Shown here piece after piece: positions 1 to 8,785 of a stretch of 64,000 bases of DNA; the first letter of the stretch is position 1; each line of letters starts with the position of its first letter. A program made the translations under genes and the position numbers. The notes beneath the pieces are model-generated. The model saw nothing but the letters and a program-made list of their open reading frames with translations. It did not search any database and had not been told where the DNA came from. Source of the DNA: Cupriavidus necator N-1 (GTDB lineage: Bacteria; Pseudomonadota; Gammaproteobacteria; Burkholderiales; Burkholderiaceae); NCBI RefSeq assembly GCF_000219215.1, contig NC_015727.1:1178001-1242000 (forward strand), given 5' to 3'.

Positions 1-1
1 T

Positions 2-988
2 GAGCACTGGCAATCGGACCGCGCCGATGAGGACGAGTTGCTGACGCTGCCAGTCAGCCACCTGGCTGGCATGCGCGCGATGAACCAGGCCGTGCGGCTG
101 GGCCGCACCCTCGCAATGCTGGCGCGCTGGGACGCTAACGCCGCGCTGGAATTAATCGAAAGGCTGCGGCTGCGCTCATGGGCGGCCGTGCCAACGATGC
201 TCGCGGAGTTATTCGCGCGGCCCGATATCGATCAGCGTGACCTTTCCTCGCTGACGCGCATCTACGGCGGCGCGTCAGCCATGCCGGAGGCGCTGGCGCG
301 CAGGATGCAATCGCGGCTCGGCATTCCATTTCTGGAAAGCTACGGCCTCACGGAGTTTTGCGGCATGTCGCACAGCAATCCGCCGCAGGCCCCAAGGCGA
401 CAGTGTGCCGGGGTTCCCGTGATCAACTGCGATGCCCGCGTGATTAATCCCGAAACGGGCGTCGAGTTAGGGACCAACGAGCCAGGCGAGATCGTCATGC
501 ACGGACCGACCATGTTTGGCGGCTACTGGAACAAGCCGGAAGCGACGGCCGCGGCCTTCATCGAGCTCGACGGCAAGCGGTTCCTACGCAGCGGCGACCT
601 CGGCTACCATGATGAGGACGGCTACTTCTATATTACGGATCGGCTCAAGCGCATGATTAATGCATCTGGCCTGAAGGTGTGGCCCGCCGAGATCGAATCG
701 ATCCTATACGGGCACCCAGCCGTGCAGGAAGCGTGCGTGATCTCCGCCTTCGACCCGCATCGCGGCGAAACGGTAAAGGCGCTCGTGGTGCTCCGCCCTG
801 CTTCGCGCGGCACGGTCCAGCCACAGGCACTGGTCGACTGGGCCCGAGGGTGCATGTCTGCGTACAAGGTGCCGCGCACGGTGGAGTTTGTCGATAGCTT
901 GCCAAAGACGTCGACGGGAAAAATCCTCTGGCGCGAAATGCAGTTGGAGCAGGACGAGCGGGATCGGGAGGCGCGGGGGCAAGTTTAA
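2..988 (+). CDS. AMP-dependent acyl-CoA synthetase/ligase, 5' end outside window
   Basis: The reading frame is open from base 2, so the N-terminus lies outside the window. The visible 328 residues are the C-terminal part of an ANL-superfamily ligase, which activates a carboxylic acid with ATP and joins it to CoA. Visible motifs are GGASAMP, YGLTE (A5), GEIVMHGPTMFGGYW, the SGDLGYHDEDGYFYITDR hinge region (A7/A8) and PKTSTGKILWREM, which carries the catalytic lysine (A10). The substrate cannot be told. It converges on the thiolase/acyl-CoA dehydrogenase pair and may feed it with an acyl-CoA; that link is inference. An intrinsic terminator follows. Confidence 0.9.
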   Translation, partial: EHWQSDRADEDELLTLPVSHLAGMRAMNQAVRLGRTLAMLARWDANAALELIERLRLRSWAAVPTMLAELFARPDIDQRDLSSLTRIYGGASAMPEALARRMQSRLGIPFLESYGLTEFCGMSHSNPPQAPRRQCAGVPVINCDARVINPETGVELGTNEPGEIVMHGPTMFGGYWNKPEATAAAFIELDGKRFLRSGDLGYHDEDGYFYITDRLKRMINASGLKVWPAEIESILYGHPAVQEACVISAFDPHRGETVKALVVLRPASRGTVQPQALVDWARGCMSAYKVPRTVEFVDSLPKTSTGKILWREMQLEQDERDREARGQV

Positions 989-1013
989 AGGTTGGGGGCT
1001 GTTCCTGATGCAG

Positions 1014-1043
1014 AGGCCGGTGTGGTATTTGCCGGCCTTTTTT
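1014..1043 (+). terminator. Rho-independent terminator of the acyl-CoA ligase gene
   Basis: A perfect 7-bp stem (AGGCCGG/CCGGCCT) with an 11-nt loop runs into six T residues, 25 bases after the ligase stop codon. Confidence 0.8.
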
Positions 1044-1400
1044 GGTTCTCATATGAACGCGCCTGGTCTTTCCAGGTGAACGCAAGGTCAGGCTCGACAG
1101 AGGGTTGGTTGCAGACTCATACATGGCCCCACCCCTCTTTGCCAAATGACCTGCTCTACGGCGCACAGGAGATGGATTGCTTATATACATACAGCCTGTA
1201 CGTTGGCGCTCGTATGCGCCTGGCCCCAATGGATTGCGCTCGGTGACACCTTCATATATCCACGGCCTTGTCGGCCCTAAGTCTGCGCAGGATTTGTCAC
1301 CGACGGTCCAACGTGTTTGCCATTGAGTCAAATCACTTGTGCAATTGATGATGGGTTCAATTCTTCCTTTTGTTGCTGGATCTCTGTTACATAGCGAGTC

Positions 1401-1510
1401 TCACGCGGGTGCGTAGTCTTGCTCCTTGGCTAACAGCACCCAGATCGTTCGGGCGGTCTTGTTCGCCAATGCCACTATTGCGATATTCGTGCCGCGTCTG
1501 TCCCGCTCCC
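1401..1510 (-). mobile_element. IS110/IS1111-family transposase remnant (C-terminal end)
   Basis: Minus-strand translation gives RGTNIAIVALANKTARTIW followed by VLLAKEQDYAPA and a stop. This is the usual tail of IS110/IS1111-type transposases, and the 21286-21582 remnant ends in nearly the same motif. Nothing upstream in the same frame continues the protein, so it is a fragment. Confidence 0.65.
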
Positions 1511-1918
1511 CCGAAATTGCTGATCACGCGCCCCGAAATACGCACCAACAAGCGCGATGCTCGTGATGGACTCCCAAGTAGCCTAATAGCTACGTTTCCA
1601 TGCCCCCGTCTCTCGAGACGTCATGATCGCATGGAGTATCGAGAGACGGGGGAGGGATGGGGCCATTCCACTATATCCGGCCTCATCGTGCAGGCCATGC
1701 CTGCGGGTCCTGATGGAATTCGCCGAGAGCGCTCTCACACCAAAGCAGGCCTGCGCTCTTGCAGTCCACCCTGTCACGCCACCATCTATCCGCTTACCAT
1801 CGCAACTTGCTGACGAGGATTCGTCAGGCGTACAAGCTACACCGGCTTCACTGATAGGTGGTTCTTTTCAAATGTGGTTCCGTGCACTAGCAGCGCCTAG
1901 GCAGTGCCATTCTGTTGG
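1511..1918. other. Non-coding debris between two IS110 fragments
   Basis: No convincing gene. On the minus strand, roughly 1740 to 1640, a stretch around GAATTCCATCAGG and GATGAGGCCGGAT resembles the non-coding tail after the other IS110 remnant near 21740-21800. It is therefore probably IS-derived flank. Confidence 0.4.
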
Positions 1919-2275
1919 CTAAGGCCACGGCGGCGACGTTGGTCGGTCGTCTCTGGCGCAGACGATCGCACCAGATTCCCCTTCTCTTTCGATTGGAATA
2001 GCATCCGTGCGCGAGCGCTGGTAAACATCGCGGCGGATGCTAATGCCTCCGAGCTGGACCTTGCCCGCTGTACCGGTCTGGCAAGGTACCAGGCCGAGGA
2101 AGGCGGCCAGCTCTCTTCCTGACTTGAAGGCTTTGGCGTCTCCGGCGGTAGCAGTTGGCGCAGTGGCCGTGAGCCTGCCTATGCCCGGGACGACGGCGAC
2201 CGTTTGACAGTCCACTTGGTGCTTCTTGCAATCAGTCAATTGCCGTTCCAGCCGGTCATCTACCAGGTCTGTTCC
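1919..2275 (-). mobile_element. IS110-family transposase remnant (C-terminal domain)
   Basis: Minus-strand translation contains VPGIGRLTATAPTATAGDAK, then FKSGRELAAFLGLVP and GGISIRRDVY. These are the helix-hairpin-helix and transposase_20 motifs of IS110 enzymes (the usual form is GLVPRQ...GGISKRGD). The N-terminal DEDD domain is absent and the frame ends early. The coding match extends upstream to about 2275. Confidence 0.75.
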
Positions 2276-2303
2276 CAGTACAAGCCTCCAGTGTCACCCT
2301 AGG

Positions 2304-2344
2304 CAAAAGAGAAGCCGCCGGACGCATTCAAGCGTCGCGGCGGC
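2304..2344 (-). terminator. Terminator downstream of the thiolase gene
   Basis: The imperfect hairpin 2314-2344 has arms GCCGCCGGACGC and GCGTCGCGGCGGC around ATTCAA. Read on the minus strand it is followed by a T-rich run (TTCTCTTTTG). It lies 25 bases beyond the thiolase stop. Confidence 0.65.
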
Positions 2345-2368
2345 CGAAGTCCGACTCTGTACAGAAGC

Positions 2369-3556
2369 TTAGTTCTTGCCGTAGAGCGTCACCACGCAGG
2401 CGCCGCCCAGACCGATGTTGTGGGCGAGTGCGAGTCGCGCACCCTCCACCTGGCGCTTGTCGGCGCCGCCGCGCAACTGCTGCGTCAGCTCATAGCACTG
2501 CGCCAGGCCGGTGGCGCCTAGGGGGTGCCCCTTTGACAGTAGGCCGCCCGAAGGGTTGATGACGACCTTGCCGCCATAGGTGTTGTCGCCGTCGCGGACG
2601 AACTTCTCGGCACCGCCTTCGGGGCAGAAGCCCAGCGTCTCGTAACTGATGACTTCGTTCTGCGCGAAGCAGTCGTGCAGTTCGCACACGTCGATATCTT
2701 CGGGACCCACGCCCGCTTTTTCGTAGACATTGCCCACAGCGGCGCGCGTCATGTGCGAGCCAACCCAGCTCAGCATCGAAGGCGGATCGAACGCCTCGGG
2801 CGGATCGGTGGTCAGGGACTGCGCGAGAATCTGCACGTCGGTGCGCAGGCCATGCTTGCGCGCAAAGCGCTCCGAGACGACGATTGCCGCCGCCGCGCCG
2901 CAGGTGGGCGGGCACGCCATCAGCCGCGTCATGACACCGGGAACCATTACGGTGTCGGCCATCACCTCCCCGACGGTCAGTACCTTGCGGAACAGCGCCA
3001 GCGGGTTGTTGGCGGCATGCCGGCTCGCCTTGGCGCGCACCGCTGCGAACGTTTCCATGCTTGCGCCGTACTTCTCCATGTACTCGCGCCCGGCACCGCC
3101 AAAAGAACGCAGCGCCTGGCCGAGGTGGCTCATGTCTTCGGTCAGCGACTTCAGCACGGGCAAGAAGCGCGTGCGCGGGGGAGGACGGTCGTCCCAGTGC
3201 ATCTTCAGCGCGCCCGGCTGCATCTGTTCGAACCCCAACGCCAGCACGCAGTCGGCGTCGCCCGATGCAACGGCCTTGCGGGCCAGGTATAGCGCCGTTG
3301 AGCCCGTCGAACAGTTGTTGTTGACGTTGACCACCGGGATGCCGGTCATGCCAACCTCGTACACCGTGGTCTGGCCGCAGGTGGAATCACCGTACACGTA
3401 CCCGGCATAGGCTTCCTGCAGTTGCTCGTAGCCGATGCCGGCGTCGGCCAGGGCCAGCCGCACGGCATCGGCACCCATCTCGAAGTAGTTCTTGCTGGCG
3501 CCCGGCTTCAGGAACGGGATCATGCCCACGCCGGCGACTATGACTTTCTCACTCAT
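2369..3556 (-). CDS. Thiolase-family protein (lipid-transfer/SCP-x type acetyl-CoA acetyltransferase)
   Basis: 395 residues, normal length for the SCP-x-like thiolase branch. These enzymes catalyse thiolytic cleavage or condensation of acyl-CoA. Visible landmarks are the nucleophilic Cys at about residue 82 (NNNCSTGS), the HDCFAQNE motif near 294, the NPSGGLLSKGHPLGATG motif with His 344, and Cys 387 in GLGGAC. The start lies 45 bases after the acyl-CoA dehydrogenase stop, so the two are probably co-transcribed. Many members of this branch are annotated only as lipid-transfer protein, so activity on a given substrate is not assured. Confidence 0.9.
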   Translation of the reverse strand: MSEKVIVAGVGMIPFLKPGASKNYFEMGADAVRLALADAGIGYEQLQEAYAGYVYGDSTCGQTTVYEVGMTGIPVVNVNNNCSTGSTALYLARKAVASGDADCVLALGFEQMQPGALKMHWDDRPPPRTRFLPVLKSLTEDMSHLGQALRSFGGAGREYMEKYGASMETFAAVRAKASRHAANNPLALFRKVLTVGEVMADTVMVPGVMTRLMACPPTCGAAAAIVVSERFARKHGLRTDVQILAQSLTTDPPEAFDPPSMLSWVGSHMTRAAVGNVYEKAGVGPEDIDVCELHDCFAQNEVISYETLGFCPEGGAEKFVRDGDNTYGGKVVINPSGGLLSKGHPLGATGLAQCYELTQQLRGGADKRQVEGARLALAHNIGLGGACVVTLYGKN

Positions 3557-3601
3557 GGTTCAACCTGTTATTGAGACGGATTGCGGGAAATCGGTGGCGG
3601 T

Positions 3602-4741
3602 TCACAGCTTGCGTGAGATAAGGTCGCGCAGCACTTCGCTGGCGCCCCCCGCGATGCGGCAGACGCGGTAGTCCGTGAACGCGCGGGCGATCGGGTACTC
3701 AAGCATGTAGCCGTAGCCGCCATGGAGCTGGACCATGTCGTCGATGCATTTCCACAGCGTCTCAGTGGCGAAGAGCTTGGCGATAGCCGCTTCCTGGACG
3801 GTGAGCTTGCGCTTCATGTGCTCGCCGATGTAGTAGTCGACCATGGTCCGCACAGCTACCGATTGGGCCTTGACGTCGGCCAGCTTGAACTTGGTGTTCT
3901 GGAAATCCCAGACTGTCTGGTTGAAGGCGCGGCGGTCCTTGACGTAGTCCACCGTAATCTGCAGCAGCCGTTCGATGGCAATGGCGGCATAGATCGAGAT
4001 CAGCAGGCGTTCCTGCGGCAGCTCCTGCATCAGGTATGCAAAGCCGCCGTTCTCGTCGCCGAGCCGGTTTTCCACGGGCACGCGCACATTGTCGAAGAAC
4101 AGTTCGGCCGTGTCGGCGCCGGGCTGGCCCACCTTGTCGAGCTTGCGGCCGCGCTTGAACCCCGCGCGAGTGGCCTCGACCATGATCAGGCTGACACCTT
4201 TGGCGCCCGCCGCCGGGTCCGTCTTGCAAACAAGCATGATCATGTCGCAGTTCAGGCCGTTGCTGATGAACGTCTTGCTGCCGTTGATTACGTACTCGTC
4301 GCCATCGCGCACTGCAGTGGTGCGGATGGCCTTGACGTCGGATCCGCCGCCCGGCTCGGTGATGCCCACCGCCATGATGGTCTTGCCAGCGCAGATATCG
4401 GGCAGCCATCGCGTTTTCTGCGCTTCGGTGCCTAGACGCACGATGTAGGGCGCGATGATGTCCGAGTGGATCGAGAAGCCCGCACCCGAGATTCCTGCGC
4501 GATGCATCTCCTCCATGACCACCGCCGAGTGGCCAAAATCGCCGCCGCCGCCGCCGTATTCCACGGGGACCGACACGCAGAGCAGCCCTTCGCGGCCTGC
4601 CTTGAACCAGGTATCGCGGTCTGTCTTGCCGGCCTTGTCCCACTCCGGCTGGCGCGGCGCGCACTCGCGCTCGAAGAACCTTCGCGCCATGGGACGCAGC
4701 ATTTCATGGTCTTCCCGGAAGACCGTGCGATTCACTTCCAC
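3602..4741 (-). CDS. Acyl-CoA dehydrogenase
   Basis: A flavoprotein family that oxidises acyl-CoA to 2-enoyl-CoA and passes electrons to ETF. GITEPGGGSD marks the FAD/substrate region and GGYGYMLEYPIAR the C-terminal helical domain. The position of the C-terminal catalytic Glu of short/medium-chain enzymes reads AGGASEV, so the base is more likely the Glu in QELPQERLLIS, as in long-chain and isovaleryl-CoA dehydrogenases. I chose the GTG at 4741 (379 aa) because AAAGGAG sits 7 bases before it and the protein then starts VEVNRTVF. An upstream ATG at 4759 and a longer frame to 4861 are possible. It is paired with the thiolase. Confidence 0.9.
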   Translation of the reverse strand: MEVNRTVFREDHEMLRPMARRFFERECAPRQPEWDKAGKTDRDTWFKAGREGLLCVSVPVEYGGGGGDFGHSAVVMEEMHRAGISGAGFSIHSDIIAPYIVRLGTEAQKTRWLPDICAGKTIMAVGITEPGGGSDVKAIRTTAVRDGDEYVINGSKTFISNGLNCDMIMLVCKTDPAAGAKGVSLIMVEATRAGFKRGRKLDKVGQPGADTAELFFDNVRVPVENRLGDENGGFAYLMQELPQERLLISIYAAIAIERLLQITVDYVKDRRAFNQTVWDFQNTKFKLADVKAQSVAVRTMVDYYIGEHMKRKLTVQEAAIAKLFATETLWKCIDDMVQLHGGYGYMLEYPIARAFTDYRVCRIAGGASEVLRDLISRKL

Positions 4742-4869
4742 TGTCAAGCTCCTTTCCATGAGTAAGGTTCCGGCGGCGCGCTCCGATCCAGGCGCGCCTC
4801 TCGGATACCTCTCATGATGTCCAATCCAGCGTTGCAATTCACTAGCCGGATTGGGCAGCAAGGCAGCCG

Positions 4870-7632
4870 TCAGTGGGGTCTCGACGCCGAATCCATCTCA
4901 AGATCGCGCATGCGGGCCACCGCTTCGTCCCGCTCTGACACGCCGAGCTTGCTGTAGATCTTGCGCAGATGCCATTTGACCGTGTGGGACGTGACCCCCA
5001 GCACGCGCGCAATCTTCTTGTTTGGCATGGCCTGGGCGACCAGCGCCAGCACTTCGCGCTCCCGGACGTTGAGCACGTCCGTCGTGCCACCGGCATCGCG
5101 CAGGGCCGGCTGCGCGGCCGCTTCGCGCGTGCTGGCCGCCGCAGCCACGAGGCGCTTGGCGTAAAACGCCAGCACCGGGTCTAGCGCGTCAGGAGCCTGG
5201 GCTTCGAGCATGGCCGGGATCTGGTCCGACACGTCGAGCAGGCTGCGCATGAGGCCGAGCTGGTGGCCAAGCCGCAGTGCCTCGAGCAACTGCCGGCGCG
5301 CCGCATCGGCGTCTCCGCGTCCGTGGTAAGCCACCGCGAGCGCTGCGTGGGCGGCGGCCATCGCCGCGCCCCGCCCCGCAGCCCTGGCGTCTTCGAGCAG
5401 CGGTTTCAGGCAGGCAATAGCACCGTCGTAGTCCTCCCAGTGCAGGTCTGCCGCTGCACGTGCGGCGTCGGCCACCCGCCGGATTTCGGCGCCGGTGCCG
5501 AGTGCCGCCGTGGCGTACCGCCGGCCGAGTGCGGTCAGCGATTCCAGAACCTCGATGGCCTCGGTGGTCGCGCCCTGCTCCAGTAGCATGCGCAGCCGCA
5601 GCGCCAGCGCGTGGGCCTGCATGCGGTCGAGCCCGCGCCGGCTGGCATAGTCGTCGAGGCGATCCAGCTGCTCGAGTGCCTCAAGGCGGTGGCCGAGCCG
5701 CCAATGCGCCGCCGCCACGGCCAGAAAGCCGCGCAGCGCCGCGTCAGGTACCGACGTCCGCTCCACCATGTCGAGGCATGGCTCCAGCTGCGTACACACT
5801 TCGTCGAGTTCGTTGAGCTCATAGAGCACTTCGCCGAGTATCCCATCGACAACGGCGCCCACGTCGATATAGAGCGTGTCGTGCCGGCCCACCTCGTGCT
5901 GCACCGCACGCAATGCGCGCTCGGCCTCCACCATGCGCCCTTCGAGGGACAGGCTCATGCCAGACAGCGCTTGTGCCGTCATTCGGCGCGCCGGCGCCAC
6001 GTTGCGCTCCGCGCCTTCCTGCAGCAGCGCGCGAGCCGCATCGTAGTGGCCATGGTGCATATGCATCCACGCCAGCAGGTGGGCGCGGCCGGCGAACGCG
6101 AACGCCTGGGCATCATCGGGGATCGCTTCGAGCAAGGGTGCGATAGCATGGATCGATTCGGAGTCGTCGCGTTGCAGCGCCAGCGCTGCCTGCAGGACGC
6201 GCACAGCAAAGCGCTCGCCCACGCCCAGCGCATCGAGGTCCGACTCGAACCGGCGCAACGCCGCATCGACTGCCCCAAGGTTGCCGGCGTACATGGCGAG
6301 ATAGGCTGTTACGAGCCGCAGCGGAAAACGAGCCTGCACCTGTTCCGCGGGCAACCGGCGCACCAGGCTAGACACCTCGGACAGTTCGCCACGGCCCATC
6401 ATTTCCACCGCGCAAGCCTCAACGATATCGGCCGCTGCCTGCACCTCCCCGGCTTGCACGGCATGGCGCACCGCTTCGTCGATGTGGCCGCGCGCGCCAA
6501 ACCAGCGCCACGCGGCGCCATGCAGCGCGAGCCGGTCGGCAGGTGGCATTTCGTCAAGGCGGTGCGACAGCACCTCGCGCAGCAGCGGGTGTACGCGATA
6601 CCAGGTTTCGCGGTCCTGGCTACGCACTTGGCTGATAAAGAGATTGTGGTCGTCGAGCCGCGTCAGGCGCGACGTCATGGCCGCTACCGCCTGCGGCACG
6701 CCGAGCAGCGTCGCGCAGAGCGACGCGCAGAACTGGCTGCAGGTTGCCGCAATGGTCAGCAGCTGCAGGTCTTCCGGCCGCAGGTTGTCGAGCACTTCGC
6801 GCTCGAAATAGCTCGCAAACGCCTTGGCATCGCGCACGCGCACACGTGCATAACCACCGCCCTGCTTGGCATGCATGTCCACCGCGAACAGCTGCAGCCC
6901 GGCCACCCAGCCATCGGTCAGATCGTGCAGCACGCGCGCGTCGCGCCGATCGATGTGGCCCAATTGCTCGCGCAGGAAGCGCTCGGATTCCTCGGGAGTG
7001 AAGCGCAGGTCGTGAAGGTCGAACTCAACCACAAGCGACTGCGCGCGCAAACGCGCCAGCGATAGCGGAAACGCGCTGCGCGAACTGAAGACCAGATGCA
7101 GATTGGGCGGAGCGTAGTCGAGCAGGCATTGCAGCGCCTGACAGATCTGCGGACTGTTCAGGTATTGCAGATCGTCGACGATCACTGTCAGATCGCGCTG
7201 CCGGGCGGCAAGCGCCTCGACCAGGGACACGACCCAGTGTTCGAAATCCGCGCCATCGCTATCGCGCCGCATCAGCAGCGCCGCGTCGCGCACCACTTCA
7301 CCGTCCACCATCCCAATGCCTGCCAGCAGGCAACTGAAGAAGCGCGTGAGTTCGTTGTCTTCCGCGGCGAGCGAGAGCCAAGCGACATCGAAATCAAGTG
7401 TCAGCAACGCTTGCCGCAACGCCACCAGGCTGCACGTCTTGCCACTGCCGGCCGGGCCTTGCAGAACAATGCAACGCTGGCGCCGCGCATCGAGGAGGCG
7501 CTGATGTAGCGCATCCCGTGAAATTAGGCGGCGGGTCGCACGCGGGGGAACCAGTTTCGTACTGGCGACGGCCTCGATGGCAAGACCCGGGGACTGGTCT
7601 GCCGCCCGGGAGTTGGTAGCGTGCTCGTGCAT
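4870..7632 (-). CDS. MalT-like LuxR-family (LAL) transcriptional regulator
   Basis: 920 residues, typical of large ATP-binding LuxR regulators. Walker A is at 59-66 (GPAGSGKT) and a Walker B-like VIVDDLQYL lies near 150. A long alpha-helical TPR-like middle follows, with a LuxR helix-turn-helix in the last ~65 residues (LNVREREVLALVAQAMPNKK onward). Such proteins are usually ATP- and inducer-dependent activators. The gene lies directly upstream of, and on the same strand as, the acyl-CoA dehydrogenase and thiolase, with 128 bases between. It is the obvious candidate regulator of that pair. Confidence 0.93.
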   Translation of the reverse strand: MHEHATNSRAADQSPGLAIEAVASTKLVPPRATRRLISRDALHQRLLDARRQRCIVLQGPAGSGKTCSLVALRQALLTLDFDVAWLSLAAEDNELTRFFSCLLAGIGMVDGEVVRDAALLMRRDSDGADFEHWVVSLVEALAARQRDLTVIVDDLQYLNSPQICQALQCLLDYAPPNLHLVFSSRSAFPLSLARLRAQSLVVEFDLHDLRFTPEESERFLREQLGHIDRRDARVLHDLTDGWVAGLQLFAVDMHAKQGGGYARVRVRDAKAFASYFEREVLDNLRPEDLQLLTIAATCSQFCASLCATLLGVPQAVAAMTSRLTRLDDHNLFISQVRSQDRETWYRVHPLLREVLSHRLDEMPPADRLALHGAAWRWFGARGHIDEAVRHAVQAGEVQAAADIVEACAVEMMGRGELSEVSSLVRRLPAEQVQARFPLRLVTAYLAMYAGNLGAVDAALRRFESDLDALGVGERFAVRVLQAALALQRDDSESIHAIAPLLEAIPDDAQAFAFAGRAHLLAWMHMHHGHYDAARALLQEGAERNVAPARRMTAQALSGMSLSLEGRMVEAERALRAVQHEVGRHDTLYIDVGAVVDGILGEVLYELNELDEVCTQLEPCLDMVERTSVPDAALRGFLAVAAAHWRLGHRLEALEQLDRLDDYASRRGLDRMQAHALALRLRMLLEQGATTEAIEVLESLTALGRRYATAALGTGAEIRRVADAARAAADLHWEDYDGAIACLKPLLEDARAAGRGAAMAAAHAALAVAYHGRGDADAARRQLLEALRLGHQLGLMRSLLDVSDQIPAMLEAQAPDALDPVLAFYAKRLVAAAASTREAAAQPALRDAGGTTDVLNVREREVLALVAQAMPNKKIARVLGVTSHTVKWHLRKIYSKLGVSERDEAVARMRDLEMDSASRPH

Positions 7633-8059
7633 GTCTAACGCTGTTATTACTATCCAGGCAGCACGGGCAGTGCTGCAGAAGTTCGTCTCACCTTATAACG
7701 TACGCCGACAAGGCAGTCGAGCGCCGACTTTTCGCCGCCTGCTGGCCGGAAGTTCCTGTGCCTGCTCAGGCACTCTTAACAAGCGGCACCGACCGCACAT
7801 GCATTTAGCCTCGCATGCCTGCGATAGGACGGATGAATCGGCCGTGGACACGGTTAAGCGATACGCGTGGAATCTGTACGTATGTACAGTATTTAGATCC
7901 ACGATGCAAACAACGGCGCTTCATTAGCATATGTTCACTATTTTGTCAAAGCGAGGTCAGCGGGCCTTGACGTCCTTCGGATATGGGCGGGCTGCGACTC
8001 TACGGCGTATGCTGCCTCACCTCTTTCACTGAACCGCCCCGGGAACCGTGGAGGGCTTG
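7633..8059. other. Intergenic region upstream of the LAL regulator
   Basis: No gene seen. It should hold the regulator's promoter. The only clear structure is the palindrome at 7874-7889. Confidence 0.5.
7874..7889. promoter_or_regulatory. 16-bp palindrome, possible operator
   Basis: CTGTAC-GTAT-GTACAG, a perfect 6-bp inverted repeat about 240 bases upstream of the LAL regulator start. It could be a protein-binding site, but there is no second copy in the window to support it. Confidence 0.3.
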
Positions 8060-8223
8060 ATGCGGTTGCGCCGACGGTTATGATGAAAGGCGTAGACGGC
8101 ACGGGCAAACGGATCAAGCTGCATCGACTGCTCGACCAGGGCAACCAACCCATTGATGCCGAGGCGGAAGTCCACCGCATTGCGGTGCAGGTAGACCTGC
8201 AGGTCAGCGTCGAGCCGGAACAT
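8060..8223 (-). mobile_element. IS66-family tnpB (Orf2) remnant, truncated
   Basis: Translation from the ATG at 8223 gives MFRLDADLQVYLHRNAVDFR and continues LGINGLVALVEQSMQLDPFA to RRRNRIK. This is the conserved N-terminal part of IS66 TnpB. Homology stops abruptly after RNRIK, so about half the protein is missing. Its ATG overlaps the stop of the preceding fragment (ATGA), the usual IS66 tnpA/tnpB arrangement. Confidence 0.85.
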
Positions 8224-8414
8224 CAACGCGCTCCCAACGCTTCGATCATCGCCTTCACCAGGGCAACGTCCTGCCCACCGCATTCGAGTTCGACCGTCAC
8301 GCCGTTGGGCAACCGCGCCGTGAGTACAGCAGGCGTCAAAGATGGACGCGGCGATGGCTGGGGGCCGGTAGGCGCTTGGGCCGGCAGCCATTCCAGCGCC
8401 ACCGCGGATTCCAA
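8223..8414 (-). mobile_element. IS66-family tnpA (Orf1) 3' remnant
   Basis: The frame ends LTPAVLTARLPNGVTVELEC, then GGQDVALVKAMIEALGAR and stop. This is the C-terminus of an IS66-type accessory protein. The helix-turn-helix N-terminus has been replaced by the IS5-like fragment. Confidence 0.7.
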
Positions 8415-8456
8415 GCGCCATCCCAGCTACCGATACCCCTGGCCGTAGACATGCCT

Positions 8457-8776
8457 CGCCATCGGAACAGCAAGTTGTACTGCGTTTGCTCCATCAGTTG
8501 GCGTTCGGACCGGATGCTATACAGAACCTGCAGCAGCATCGCGCGCAGCAGCTTCTCCGGCGCAATGCTCGGGCGTCCGCCCTTGATGACCATGGTGCGG
8601 ACCGGGCGCAACGGATGCGATTGCGGCACGAAATCTTCGAGTCGCCGCATGGTGAACAGGCTTTCGGTGAAGGTGTCGGCGCCGCGCATGAATCTCGGAT
8701 GGAGTGGTGTCCGGTAATCAACGCTTTGGCACGCTACCGCGCTGACTTCGGGCTAGGTATTTCAGCAGCCTGTTAG
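8457..8776 (-). mobile_element. IS5-family transposase 5' remnant with internal deletion
   Basis: From the ATG at 8689 the translation reads MRGADTFTESLFTMRRLEDF, then VPQSHPLRPVRTMV, then IKGGRPSIAPEKLLRAMLLQ to QTQYNLLFRW. This is the N-terminus of a common IS5-group transposase. Intact relatives, as I recall them, have about 20 more residues between RTMV and IKGGRPS, so an in-frame deletion is likely. Homology ends at about 8457, where IS66 sequence begins. The stretch up to 8776 (AGGCTGCTGAAAT on the minus strand) resembles an IS5-type terminal repeat. Confidence 0.8.
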
Positions 8777-8785
8777 GCGGCTTGC

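Noticed and set aside
657..1331. A 224-codon minus-strand frame overlapping the acyl-CoA ligase end
   Set aside because: It is antisense to the ligase, crosses its terminator and has low-complexity Arg/Pro-rich composition.
5611..7065. A 484-codon plus-strand frame opposite the LAL regulator
   Set aside because: It is antisense to a well-supported gene. It is rich in His, Arg and Gln and has no domain.
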